A stretch of 64,000 bases of DNA from Vreelandella venusta (GTDB lineage Bacteria; Pseudomonadota; Gammaproteobacteria; Pseudomonadales; Halomonadaceae). The notes below the pieces were generated by a model. That model searched no databases. It saw only the letters and a program-made list of their open reading frames with translations, and was not told where the DNA came from. A program made the position numbers and the translations under genes. Of this stretch, positions 26,775-36,086 are shown in pieces. Position 1 is the stretch's first letter. The number at the start of each line of letters is the position of its first letter. Where the stretch lies: assembly GCF_007989605.1 (NCBI RefSeq), contig NZ_BJUL01000011.1:1-64000 (forward strand), given 5' to 3'.

Positions 26775-27881
26775 TTAGCCGCGCGGATAGTGGTGAAGTA
26801 GCTCACGCAGCACATCAGGCGGCGTAGCATCACTGACGCAGGCATCACCCAGGGCATTGAGCAGCACCAAACGTAGACGAGTATCGATATTCTTCTTGTC
26901 CAACTTCATGCGGGCTAAAAAGTCTTCTACCGACATTCCGGCAGGCGCGGCTAGTGGTAGTCCAGCACTTTCGACAACCGCTTTAGCACGCGCGAGTGCA
27001 TTGCTATCAATCCAGCCAAGCTGATGCGAGAGCGTTGCTGCCATCGCCATGCCTGCCCCAACGGCTTCACCATGCAACCAATTGCCATAACCTTGATGAG
27101 CTTCAATCGCGTGGCCAAACGTGTGCCCCAAGTTCAGCAGCGCACGAACGCCCTGCTCAGTCTCATCATCCGCCACAATGTCGGCTTTAATCTGGCAACT
27201 TTGAGCAATCGCTTCAGCAATCACCGCAGGTTCAACACTTCGCAGCGCCTGCATATGCTCTTCTAACCAACTTAGGAAGCGTTCATCACGGATTAATCCA
27301 TACTTGATCACTTCAGCCAGACCTGCAGACAGCTCCCGGCTAGGCAGTGTGGCCAAGGTGTCGATATCTACGATCACGGCTTTTGGCTGCCAAAAAGCGC
27401 CAATCATATTTTTACCCAGCGGGTGATTAACGCCGGTCTTCCCGCCCACCGAAGAGTCTACCTGGGATAGTAACGTAGTCGGCACCTGAACAAAGGCAAC
27501 GCCACGTTGATAAGCTGCTGCCGCATAACCAACCATATCGCCAATCACACCGCCCCCTAAGGCAATCAGCGTACAGCGACGATTGAAGCCTGCCTCTAAC
27601 AGCGCATCCCAGATCCGGCTTACCTGCTCGATGGTTTTATATTGCTCCCCGTCAGGCAGCACTACCGTGCGAATATCTAAATGACTAGGCAGACCAGCAC
27701 AAAGCGTTTCTAAATAAAGCGGTGCGATAGTCTCATTGGTGACGACCATCACCTGCTGACCCGCGAGATAAGGCTCCAGCATATTGGCGCGCTTTAGCAG
27801 CCCAACACCAATATGAATCGGGTAACTACGCTCCCCCAATGCGACGGTTAACGTACGCTGAGCACTTGTCATTTCAGTCAT
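26775..27881 (-). CDS. aroB: 3-dehydroquinate synthase
   Basis: This 368-residue NAD- and metal-dependent enzyme turns DAHP into 3-dehydroquinate, step two of the shikimate pathway. Landmarks are [21 protein letters not shown] (about residues 105-125), [20 protein letters not shown] and the zinc-ligand histidines in [11 protein letters not shown] and NWLHGEAVG. The start codon overlaps the aroK stop by 4 bp (ATGA), so translation is coupled. The aroK-aroB pair after pilQ is a conserved gammaproteobacterial arrangement. Confidence 0.97.
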   Translation of the reverse strand: MTEMTSAQRTLTVALGERSYPIHIGVGLLKRANMLEPYLAGQQVMVVTNETIAPLYLETLCAGLPSHLDIRTVVLPDGEQYKTIEQVSRIWDALLEAGFNRRCTLIALGGGVIGDMVGYAAAAYQRGVAFVQVPTTLLSQVDSSVGGKTGVNHPLGKNMIGAFWQPKAVIVDIDTLATLPSRELSAGLAEVIKYGLIRDERFLSWLEEHMQALRSVEPAVIAEAIAQSCQIKADIVADDETEQGVRALLNLGHTFGHAIEAHQGYGNWLHGEAVGAGMAMAATLSHQLGWIDSNALARAKAVVESAGLPLAAPAGMSVEDFLARMKLDKKNIDTRLRLVLLNALGDACVSDATPPDVLRELLHHYPRG

Positions 27882-28444
27882 TGTGATACCTTTTTACTTT
27901 GAGCCCGCGCAATTTCCAGAGGGTCCACCATGCGATGGACACGACGCAGAATTTCGTTAACCACCGCACGAGGGCTGCGCCGATCCGTGCGCACCGTAAT
28001 ATCCGATGTCGCTCGATACAGCGGATCTCGTGTGGCGAACATGTCGTTTAGCACCTGTTCACGATTATCACACTGTAATAGCGGTCGATTTCGATCTTTG
28101 GCGGTGCGCTTCAGTTGCTGGTCAACGGTGGTCAGTAAATAAACCACGGCGCCTCGCTCCCGCAGAGCCCGTCGATTCTCTTCGCGCAGCACCGCGCCAC
28201 CGCCGGTAGCTACTACCACGCCGGACAGCTGAGTGAGCTCGTCAATCATCTGACTTTCGCGCTGACGAAAGCCGGGTTCACCTTCAACGTCAAAAATCCA
28301 GGGGATATCCGCACCACAGCGGTCTTGTATAGCGTGATCGCTATCAAAGAACGAGCGTGACAACTCAGCCGCGAGTAAGCGGCCTATTGTGCTCTTGCCA
28401 GCCCCCATGGGGCCAATTAAAAAAATATTGGGTAACTCTTGCAT
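27878..28444 (-). CDS. aroK: Shikimate kinase
   Basis: This 188-residue P-loop kinase phosphorylates shikimate. Walker [13 protein letters not shown] is at residues 12-23, the shikimate-binding [11 protein letters not shown] near 34, and the [11 protein letters not shown] segment near 80. The lid Arg lies in [12 protein letters not shown]. It overlaps both neighbours (1 bp with pilQ, 4 bp with aroB), sharing the pilus operon's transcript. Confidence 0.96.
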   Translation of the reverse strand: MQELPNIFLIGPMGAGKSTIGRLLAAELSRSFFDSDHAIQDRCGADIPWIFDVEGEPGFRQRESQMIDELTQLSGVVVATGGGAVLREENRRALRERGAVVYLLTTVDQQLKRTAKDRNRPLLQCDNREQVLNDMFATRDPLYRATSDITVRTDRRSPRAVVNEILRRVHRMVDPLEIARAQSKKVSQ

Positions 28445-30528
28445 CAGCGAACCGCCAAACCATCATCAAGTAGTCGTGGAGTAATAAAGACCAATAACTC
28501 TACCTTTTCATTGCTCTCTTCGGTATAGCGGAACAGCCGCCCCAGCCAAGGAATATCTCCTAGCAGCGGTGTTTTCGCTATTTGACTCAACTGCTCTGTT
28601 GTCAAAATACCGCCTAATACCACCGTTTGCCCATTATCGACCAGTACTTGGGTCTCTATCTGGTTGGTATCAATCGGCGGTTCACCGCCAAATTCCCTTT
28701 CCCGGAAGCTATCGTTTTTAATCACTAAATCCATAATGATGCGGTTATCCGGAGTAATTTGTGGCGTCACCTCCAAGGAAAGCTCGGCCTCCTTGAACTC
28801 TGTATCTGGGTTTCCCTCTGTATCTACACTCTGAAAAGCACGCTCTTCACCTTGCCGAATAATAGCGGTTCGTTGGTTAGCTGTGATCACTCGGGGCTGA
28901 GATATCGTCTGGCTTTTGCCCTCACTCTCCAACGCGCGCAGCTCAAGGTCTAGCAGAACATCCCCCGATAGATAACCAAAACTAACCCCTGTGCTGGCGG
29001 CCGCCGTTGAGCCTAGGTCTACAGCAAGACCACCCTGGGCACGATTAATGCCGTTAGGGTTAATGTTACGTCGAGAAAACGTACCATCATCATTTTCTAA
29101 AAAGCCGCGAGTGCTCGACACACCCCAGTTAATCCCCAGCTCCTGGGACGCCGTATCCCGGGCAATGACAATTCTTGCCTCAATTTGCACCTGACGGACG
29201 GCGACATCCAAGCGATCCAAAGTAGCGATAATAGCGCGCACCTGCTCTGCCGTATCTTGTACCAGTAGCATGTTAGTACGCTGATCAATACTAATTCGCC
29301 CCCGGTCGGTTAACAGCCCAAAGCCGTCGCCGCCACGCAACAGTTGAGCTAGGTCTTCGGCGCGGGCATATTTTATTTCAACAAACTCAGTGACCAACGG
29401 TGCAAGCGTTTGGCGCTGGTTGCGAGCTTCTATCTCTTGTCGTTCAAGAGCCGCTAGCTCGCTGGCAGGCGCCACAACGATCACATTACCCTGCTCTCGG
29501 CTTGCCAGCCCTTGGCTTTGCAAGATCAGCGCTAGCGCTTGATCCCAGGGAACATCGTTTAAGTTAAGCGTAATGCGTCCGGAAACGCTATCACTGGCTA
29601 CTAGGTTCAGGCCAGTAAACTCTGCCAGGGTAGTCAGCACTGCACGCACTTCAATATCTTGAAAATTCAGGCTTAGCCGCTCTCCAGTGAAAGACATTCC
29701 CTGCTGTTCTGGCTGTTGTGTAACTTGGCTTACTGGCTGCACTTCAATCGTTAACGTACGCCCATTTTGCGATGAAACCATCGCGAAAGGGCCGTTAGTG
29801 TGCAGCTCCAGCCGCACATCACGGTCCCCAAGATAAGGGGTAATACGGCTAACCGGCGTCGCAAAATCGGTGACATCGTAAACCTGGTTAAACGCATTAG
29901 GCAGCACCACATTACGCAGCTCCGCTATAACGCTCCCCCCACTGCCTTCACGCACATGAGTAACCACACCGGCACGATCAAATGTAACCTCTAGACGTCC
30001 GGCACCATCGCCTCCACGCCGAAAATCAAGATTTTCAACACGCGGCCCCTGGAGAGACTCGGAAGTCTGGATAGCGTTAGCCGCTTGAGGTGTCGACGAT
30101 ACAGAACCACCTGATGCTAGGGTGACTATTAACTGTTCACCAATCGCTCGCGCCGTATAACCAAGGGGCGCATTCGAATCAACCACGAGACGCGTCCGCC
30201 CACTGCCTTCTAACACCGTCACTTGTTCAACAATACCACTACTAACGACGATACGGCGTTGGGCAATCGCACTTTGTGTCTCTGCCAAATCCAGCGCTAA
30301 ACGAGGAGGTGCATCTAGTCGATAGCCGCTTAGCTGGGCTACGCCGCCACTGAACTGCAGCACTAGCTCTACGTCACCATTATTGGTGTGGCGCACATCG
30401 ACATTAGTAAGCAGCGATGCCATACAGACCGATGGCACGACCATAATTAATAACAGCAAGGTTCGACAACATATAGCAGCCATAAGCGATATCCATATCT
30501 GATAGCGAGTGAACAAGCTATTCTTCAA
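28444..30528 (-). CDS. pilQ: Type IV pilus secretin PilQ
   Basis: This 694-residue outer-membrane channel is the exit pore for the pilus and possibly for DNA uptake. The order is a signal peptide (hydrophobic stretch [14 protein letters not shown]), two N-terminal AMIN-type peptidoglycan-binding domains (about 40-270), an STN/secretin N0 domain ([20 protein letters not shown]), an N1 domain and the secretin barrel ending in [14 protein letters not shown]. It overlaps the end of pilP by 11 bp. Confidence 0.96.
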   Translation of the reverse strand: MKNSLFTRYQIWISLMAAICCRTLLLLIMVVPSVCMASLLTNVDVRHTNNGDVELVLQFSGGVAQLSGYRLDAPPRLALDLAETQSAIAQRRIVVSSGIVEQVTVLEGSGRTRLVVDSNAPLGYTARAIGEQLIVTLASGGSVSSTPQAANAIQTSESLQGPRVENLDFRRGGDGAGRLEVTFDRAGVVTHVREGSGGSVIAELRNVVLPNAFNQVYDVTDFATPVSRITPYLGDRDVRLELHTNGPFAMVSSQNGRTLTIEVQPVSQVTQQPEQQGMSFTGERLSLNFQDIEVRAVLTTLAEFTGLNLVASDSVSGRITLNLNDVPWDQALALILQSQGLASREQGNVIVVAPASELAALERQEIEARNQRQTLAPLVTEFVEIKYARAEDLAQLLRGGDGFGLLTDRGRISIDQRTNMLLVQDTAEQVRAIIATLDRLDVAVRQVQIEARIVIARDTASQELGINWGVSSTRGFLENDDGTFSRRNINPNGINRAQGGLAVDLGSTAAASTGVSFGYLSGDVLLDLELRALESEGKSQTISQPRVITANQRTAIIRQGEERAFQSVDTEGNPDTEFKEAELSLEVTPQITPDNRIIMDLVIKNDSFREREFGGEPPIDTNQIETQVLVDNGQTVVLGGILTTEQLSQIAKTPLLGDIPWLGRLFRYTEESNEKVELLVFITPRLLDDGLAVR

Positions 30529-31039
30529 GGGTGAGCGTTATCTGGCGCTGTTGCCACCCTTGCTGAGGGCTAAAAACACGTTCAACAATAGTGATTCCCT
30601 GGGGGCCAATCTGGTTAATAAGACCGTGGTTAGTGCCTAAATAATCACCCTCTCGAACGCTAATCACCTCCCCCTCGGGAGGCTCGATCAATGCAACCTG
30701 CTGCTCCCCCATACGCAGCGTACCCACTAAACGCAATGACTGGAGTTGGAAACGTTCCAAAGGCTCTTGAGCGCGCGGCTGATCAGGAGCAAGCTCGCCC
30801 ATTGCCTGCGCCACTGCTAATACGTTTTCGCGCACTTCCTGAGGCGCCAAGAAGGGACTGCGCGAATCACTAAAGCGATATTCAAGCGACTGATGCGCTG
30901 GCAACGTCTCCATCACCTCGGGCGCTTTCCCATCAGCAGCATGACGTATGTCTGCAAGGGTTTGATCTAACTGCCCTAGCTGAGGGTCGCTGCAGCCAGC
31001 CAGGCCAGCAATACATAGCAGGACGACCAAACGCTTCAT
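30518..31039 (-). CDS. pilP: Type IV pilus assembly lipoprotein PilP
   Basis: This 173-residue inner-membrane lipoprotein links the PilMNO platform to the PilQ secretin. The signal peptide MKRLVVLLCIAGLAGC ends in a lipobox (LAGC, Cys16), and the C-terminal beta domain contains LRLVGTLRMGEQQVALIEPP and VREGDYLGTNHG, typical of PilP. It overlaps pilO by 4 bp. Confidence 0.94.
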   Translation of the reverse strand: MKRLVVLLCIAGLAGCSDPQLGQLDQTLADIRHAADGKAPEVMETLPAHQSLEYRFSDSRSPFLAPQEVRENVLAVAQAMGELAPDQPRAQEPLERFQLQSLRLVGTLRMGEQQVALIEPPEGEVISVREGDYLGTNHGLINQIGPQGITIVERVFSPQQGWQQRQITLTLEE

Positions 31040-31662
31040 GGCGCAGCCTTGTTGCTGTAGGTGCGTGCAAGCAGCGACATCCGTAACATGTTGCCACCCT
31101 GAGCAGCAGGCACTAGGGTTAAATCATGCTGGGTAATAATCCGCGCCAAATCGCTGATATCCGCAACAAAGTGTGCCAAAGCATGGTAATCACCGCGCAC
31201 CTGTATATCCAAAGGGTGCTCAATATAGTGCGTGTTAATCACCGTAGGCCGCAAACGGATAGTTTCAATGGTAAGTCGATTCTCAATAGCAGCGTCACTG
31301 ATACTATCTAGTAAAGAAGGAATTTCTGCGCTGGTAGGCAGCATCGCCTGCATTTGCACCATTTGATCTTCAAGGATAATCAACTGGCTGCGAATGTCCG
31401 ACAGAGAAGCTGCTTCAGAAGCCTTACGTCGATACTCACCCAACAGACGCTCCTCTTGTCGCTGCTCTGCTGCCAGCGAATCGCGAACCTCACTCACCAG
31501 CCACCAGTTGATACCCAGTAGAGCAACTAAAAAAACAAGTAATGCTATTAGGGCTTTAAGCAGCCAGGGCCACCCACCCGCTTCTTTGATATCCAACGTC
31601 TGCCATTCAACGTTTCGCAAGTGCAGCCAGCTATTTTTAATGCTGTCACGAATAGACGTCAT
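31036..31662 (-). CDS. pilO: Type IV pilus inner-membrane protein PilO
   Basis: This 208-residue bitopic membrane protein dimerises with PilN. One transmembrane helix (LLKALIALLVFLVALLGINW, about residues 34-53), a coiled-coil (RQEERLLGEYRRKASEA) and a ferredoxin-like periplasmic domain (HPLDIQVRGDYHALAHFVAD) give the standard PilO layout. Overlaps of 4 bp with both neighbours indicate coupled translation. Confidence 0.94.
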   Translation of the reverse strand: MTSIRDSIKNSWLHLRNVEWQTLDIKEAGGWPWLLKALIALLVFLVALLGINWWLVSEVRDSLAAEQRQEERLLGEYRRKASEAASLSDIRSQLIILEDQMVQMQAMLPTSAEIPSLLDSISDAAIENRLTIETIRLRPTVINTHYIEHPLDIQVRGDYHALAHFVADISDLARIITQHDLTLVPAAQGGNMLRMSLLARTYSNKAAP

Positions 31663-32228
31663 GGCGCTTTCTCCATGGAAACAGCTTCTTCAGGAGACAG
31701 TTGTCTTACCTCAAACTGAAAAACACGCAGACTGCCATCTTGGCCACTAGCAACTTCAGAAAATAGCGGTACGTCCAACCCTGGAATAGCTGCAATTTGG
31801 CGTAGTTGCTCAGAGACCTGGCGTTCATTGATGGCAACTGCTGAAAGTCTAACTCGCTGACCGCTACGAGACAGGCGCTGATAGACAACCCCATCCGCGA
31901 CGCTAGCGGCAATATCGTTAAACAGCCTTACTGTACTTATGCGTTCGTTGTTAAGCATGTGAAACAGCGTCAGCTGCTCTTCCAAACGCTCAATATCGCC
32001 TTGGTAGCGTCGTACATCAGCGATTTCATTGCCTAGCTGCTCAATACGAGTAGAGATATGGGCATTACGCTGTTGCTGGGCAGCTAACTGCTGCTGGTAG
32101 AAGTGCAACACCACAACACCAGATGCCACGCCCAGCAGCAACACAAACAACATAACGCTATAAAACTGTCGCGTCTGTCTCGCTCGCCACCCCTCGCGCC
32201 AGGGTAAAAGATTAATATTAATGCTCAT
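31659..32228 (-). CDS. pilN: Type IV pilus inner-membrane protein PilN
   Basis: This 189-residue bitopic protein has the conserved cytoplasmic N-terminus INLLPWREGWR, which docks into PilM, followed by a transmembrane helix (SVMLFVLLLGVASGVVVLHF), a coiled-coil and a periplasmic domain that pairs with PilO. The INLLPWR motif is diagnostic. It overlaps pilM by 4 bp. Confidence 0.95.
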   Translation of the reverse strand: MSININLLPWREGWRARQTRQFYSVMLFVLLLGVASGVVVLHFYQQQLAAQQQRNAHISTRIEQLGNEIADVRRYQGDIERLEEQLTLFHMLNNERISTVRLFNDIAASVADGVVYQRLSRSGQRVRLSAVAINERQVSEQLRQIAAIPGLDVPLFSEVASGQDGSLRVFQFEVRQLSPEEAVSMEKAP

Positions 32229-33286
32229 TGGCTAACTCGCATCGCTAACCCACCCGCCGTTAGCATCGCTGGGGCATCATTATTTAACGCTTCTTCACTT
32301 AGCCGTTTGTTAATGCGCAAACGTTGAAATGGGTTAGCAATACTTACCGACATGCCACTATCATCAGCAATACGCTCAGCGAGGCCTGGAATGACACTTG
32401 AACCACCCGCGAGTACCGTATGTTGTACTTCATGCTGACGACCGACAGTGTAATAAAGCTGCAGCGAGCGTCTCCCATGCTGTACCAGCGTGTCTAGAAA
32501 AGGAGTGAGCACTTTCTCTTGGTAGTCGTCTGGAAGACCGCCACGCTTTTTAGCAACTCCGGCCTCAGCGATGTTCATGTGATAATAGTCGCGGATGGCC
32601 TCTGTTAGCTGGCGTCCACCAAACGCCGTATCACGGCTATAAACAATGTGCCCACCCCGCACGACATGGAAAGCGCTCATATTGGCCCCGATATCGAATA
32701 GCCCTACACAAGCAGCTGGATCATTTTCCACACTTGATTGCCTGCGCAGTTCGGCCAATACGCGCTCTAGAGCGAACGTCTCTACATCGACAGCGACAGG
32801 CTCTAGTCCCGCACGCTCTAGCGTTTCGGTCAACAGAGTCACGTCTTGCTGACGACACGCGACTAAAACAACTTCTTGCTGGCCTTCATCGAAAGGAGCA
32901 GGACCTAGGCACTGAAAATCAAACGCCACCTCACTGAACGGAAAGGGAATATAGCGGTCAGATTCGGCGATTATGCGCTCTTCGATTTCCTCTTCGCTTA
33001 ACGAAGCAGGAAAAATAAGCGTTTTCGCAATAGCAGCGCTCGCCGGAACGGCCACTGCTGTTTTACGCGTAAGGGGCTTTGCGCGCTCGACCGTACGCCG
33101 GAGCACATTCGCCACTTCATTGATGTCGCGGATGCGGCGCTCAACAACGGCACCTTCGCGCAGCGGTTGAACAGCGTAGCTGTCTACTTGGTAGTTATCG
33201 TTATACTGTTTGAGCTCTAACAGCTTGACGGTTGCCGATGTGATATCGACGCCAATCAACCCTTTACCAGGCTTGAGTAATCGCAT
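32225..33286 (-). CDS. pilM: Type IV pilus actin-like ATPase PilM
   Basis: This 353-residue cytoplasmic actin-fold protein anchors the pilus platform. It shows the phosphate-binding LIGVDITSATVKLLEL (about residues 10-25), VGLFDIGANMSAFHV and the adenosine motif VLAGGSSVIPGL. It is the first gene of pilMNOPQ, divergent from the PBP1A gene with a 193-bp gap, the same arrangement as in Pseudomonas. Confidence 0.95.
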   Translation of the reverse strand: MRLLKPGKGLIGVDITSATVKLLELKQYNDNYQVDSYAVQPLREGAVVERRIRDINEVANVLRRTVERAKPLTRKTAVAVPASAAIAKTLIFPASLSEEEIEERIIAESDRYIPFPFSEVAFDFQCLGPAPFDEGQQEVVLVACRQQDVTLLTETLERAGLEPVAVDVETFALERVLAELRRQSSVENDPAACVGLFDIGANMSAFHVVRGGHIVYSRDTAFGGRQLTEAIRDYYHMNIAEAGVAKKRGGLPDDYQEKVLTPFLDTLVQHGRRSLQLYYTVGRQHEVQHTVLAGGSSVIPGLAERIADDSGMSVSIANPFQRLRINKRLSEEALNNDAPAMLTAGGLAMRVSQ

Positions 33287-33479
33287 GTTTAGTTCGGCTC
33301 CGCCTGCCTATCGTGCGAATTTTGAGGTTACATGATTTTTAGTGAAGTCACACGCGAATGACATTACGGCATATCAACACTGGTGACTGCTGCCTCGCCT
33401 TCCTATAATGGCAACCAATTGCGTGATACGGTCGTTTAGTTACCGTGTCTGTTCTCCTTTTCACGGGTGCACTCTGTTC

Positions 33480-36008
33480 ATGATGTTTTTTCGAACCCTC
33501 ATCCTGTCACTTTTTTCGCTAATCGTTGCGCTCATTGGCGCCACCGTGTTGGCAGTGGTGGGTGCCGCTATCTATTTTTCCCCAGGCCTGCCTGATGTCC
33601 GTCAGTTGCAAGATTTCGAGCTACATACACCGCTTCGCATCTTCACCAATGATGGCAAACTCATTGGTGAATTTGGCGAAGAGCGCCGCATGCCCGTCGA
33701 CTTTGCTGATATCCCACAGGATATGATCAACGCGCTGATCGCAGCGGAAGATGCCAGTTACTTTGATCATGCAGGCGTTGATCCTCGGGGTATCGCCAGG
33801 GCAGCGGTTGAACTGGTTCAGAGTGGCGGCTCCATTCAGTCAGGTGGCTCGACCATTACCATGCAGGTTGCGCGTAACTATATGCTGACGCTTGACCAGA
33901 CGTTCACGCGTAAAATTCGCGAGATTCTGCTAGCCCTGCAAATGGAGCAGATTCTTGATAAAGACGAAATCTTCGAGCTCTACGTTAATAAGATATTTCT
34001 CGGTCATCGCGCCTATGGCATCGCAGCCGCATCAGAAACGTATTATGACAAGCCATTGGCTGAATTAACGCTGGCTCAAACGGCAATGATCGCGGGACTT
34101 CCTAAAGCCCCCTCAGCCTTTAACCCACTGGCTAATTCTGAACGCTCGCTGATTCGCCGCAACTGGATTCTATTCCGCATGCGCGAGCTAGGGCATATCG
34201 ATAATGAGGCTTACCTAGCGGCTGTACAGGAACCGGTGACAGCTCGTCGGCACTACACCCAAACCGAAGTCGACGCGGCTTATGTTTCAGAAATGGCTCG
34301 CCAATATGCCATCGAACGATTTGGAGATAAGGCGTATACCGGTGGCTACCGGATTTACACCACGATTGATAGCGAAATACAGCCCTATGCGCACCAAGCA
34401 TTAGCAAATGGTCTGCTGGCTTACGACCTTCGCCATGGCTGGCGCGGCTCAGAACAGCAAGATATCGCAGCAAGCTTGGTAGAAGCTCAAGAGCAAACTG
34501 CTACTCAAGGGCTCGAAGAGGAACTTGCAGAATCACCGGAAATTCGTCAAACGGCCCGCCAAGCAGCTGAGCGCAGCCAAACACAAGTTGAGGGTGTCGA
34601 TGGCGACGTCAGCAACTGGTTACAAGTATTAGAGCGCACACCCAACTATGGCCTACTTCAGCCGGCGATTGTGGTTGAGAGCAGTGGCCGTGAAATGCAG
34701 GTACTTACGCGCGGTGGCGAACTGCAAACGATTGCCTGGAGCGGCCTGAACTGGGCACGCCCCTATTTGAGCCCACGCAGTCGTGGTGCCGAACCAAGTA
34801 GCGCAGATCAAATTGCGGTTCGCGGCGACTTAGTCCGCGTGATTGAAAACGAAGATGGATCGCTACGCTTGTCGCAGCGCCCCGACGCCGAAGGTTCCTT
34901 GGTTGCACAAGATCCGCGCACTGGCGCTATTTTAGCCTTACAAGGCGGGTTTGATTTTAATGCCAGTAAGTTCAACCGTGCCATCCAGGCCCAACGTCAA
35001 TCTGGTTCCATCTTTAAACCGTTCATCTATCTTGCAGCCTTAGAAGATGGCGGTATGAATGCAGCAAGCGTGGTCAATGATTCCCCCGTCGTACTAGACG
35101 ACGGTAGTAATTCATTATGGCGTCCAGTCAATTCAAGCCGTGATTTCCTAGGCCCGATGCGCTTGAGAACAGCGCTTGCTCGTTCGCGTAACTTGGTTAC
35201 CATTCGTGTGCTTCAAGCGACGGGATTGGATCATACTATTCGCTATCTAGAAGGATTTGGCTTCTCCCCCGACCGCCTGCCACGCGGGCTGTCTCTCGCC
35301 TTGGGCAGCGCCAGTTTAACGCCACTGGAAATGACCAACGCGTATTCCGTTCTTGCCAACGGTGGTTTTCAGGTCGCGCCATGGTTTATCGAACGCGTAA
35401 CGCGTAACGATGATGAGGAACTTGTCGATGAAGCAACGCCTCAGGTTGCCTGCCCTAGCTGCGCAGAGGGGCAGGAAACAGTTGAAATCGACGGCAAAGA
35501 GTACCCTGTAGCTGCTCGGGTCGCTGACCCTGCTGCTGTCTATATTCTGCGCGACATGCTGCGTGACGTCATTACGTCTGGCACCGGTCGTGGTGCTCTT
35601 AGCCTGAACCGCGACGATATCGTCGGCAAAACGGGCACCACCAATAACCAGCGTGATGCTTGGTTCGCAGGCTTTAACAGCGACTTAGTCACCACCGTAT
35701 GGGTAGGCAAAGATAGCAACGAGTCCACCGCTGAATATGGCTCTAACGCAGCACTACCTATCTGGGTTGACTTTATGGGCGATGCACTTGAAGGCACCCC
35801 CTCAGCGATCCCCGAACGCCCGGATACTGTTGTTAGCGCACGGGTAGACCCCTCCACCGGATATCGCTTGGCGGATGGTCAGTCAGGCGGCATTTCGGAG
35901 ATTTTCCACCGTGACCATCTTCCCGGCTACCAGCAACGTCGCATTAGTCGTGAACTGGAAGAAGCGAGTGGCTCGCAGGGGTCTGGTACCGCAGAGTCCA
36001 TTTTCTAA
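33480..36008 (+). CDS. mrcA: Penicillin-binding protein 1A (bifunctional peptidoglycan synthase)
   Basis: This 842-residue class A PBP polymerises and cross-links peptidoglycan. An N-terminal membrane anchor (LILSLFSLIVALIGATVLA) precedes the GT51 transglycosylase domain (EDASYFDHAGVDPRG, GGSTITMQVARN), an OB/ODD insert (rich in Glu/Gln near 330-390) and the transpeptidase with SIFK (catalytic Ser), SRN and KTGTTN motifs. The frame extends 24 codons upstream; I take the ATG at 33480 because the membrane anchor begins there, though the ribosome site is weak. Divergent from pilM. Confidence 0.95.
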   Translation: MMFFRTLILSLFSLIVALIGATVLAVVGAAIYFSPGLPDVRQLQDFELHTPLRIFTNDGKLIGEFGEERRMPVDFADIPQDMINALIAAEDASYFDHAGVDPRGIARAAVELVQSGGSIQSGGSTITMQVARNYMLTLDQTFTRKIREILLALQMEQILDKDEIFELYVNKIFLGHRAYGIAAASETYYDKPLAELTLAQTAMIAGLPKAPSAFNPLANSERSLIRRNWILFRMRELGHIDNEAYLAAVQEPVTARRHYTQTEVDAAYVSEMARQYAIERFGDKAYTGGYRIYTTIDSEIQPYAHQALANGLLAYDLRHGWRGSEQQDIAASLVEAQEQTATQGLEEELAESPEIRQTARQAAERSQTQVEGVDGDVSNWLQVLERTPNYGLLQPAIVVESSGREMQVLTRGGELQTIAWSGLNWARPYLSPRSRGAEPSSADQIAVRGDLVRVIENEDGSLRLSQRPDAEGSLVAQDPRTGAILALQGGFDFNASKFNRAIQAQRQSGSIFKPFIYLAALEDGGMNAASVVNDSPVVLDDGSNSLWRPVNSSRDFLGPMRLRTALARSRNLVTIRVLQATGLDHTIRYLEGFGFSPDRLPRGLSLALGSASLTPLEMTNAYSVLANGGFQVAPWFIERVTRNDDEELVDEATPQVACPSCAEGQETVEIDGKEYPVAARVADPAAVYILRDMLRDVITSGTGRGALSLNRDDIVGKTGTTNNQRDAWFAGFNSDLVTTVWVGKDSNESTAEYGSNAALPIWVDFMGDALEGTPSAIPERPDTVVSARVDPSTGYRLADGQSGGISEIFHRDHLPGYQQRRISRELEEASGSQGSGTAESIF

Positions 36009-36026
36009 GCCGTACCTGCACAAAGC

Positions 36027-36062
36027 AAAAGCCCGGAAACCTAATGGTCTCCGGGCTTTTTT
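36027..36062. terminator. Intrinsic terminator after mrcA, bidirectional
   Basis: AAAAGCCCGGA and TCCGGGCTTTT pair around a 12-nt loop, with T runs on both strands. It serves the convergent mrcA (plus) and TRAP transporter (minus) genes. Confidence 0.92.
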
Positions 36063-36086
36063 ATGGCGTACATTAATGTCCTACGA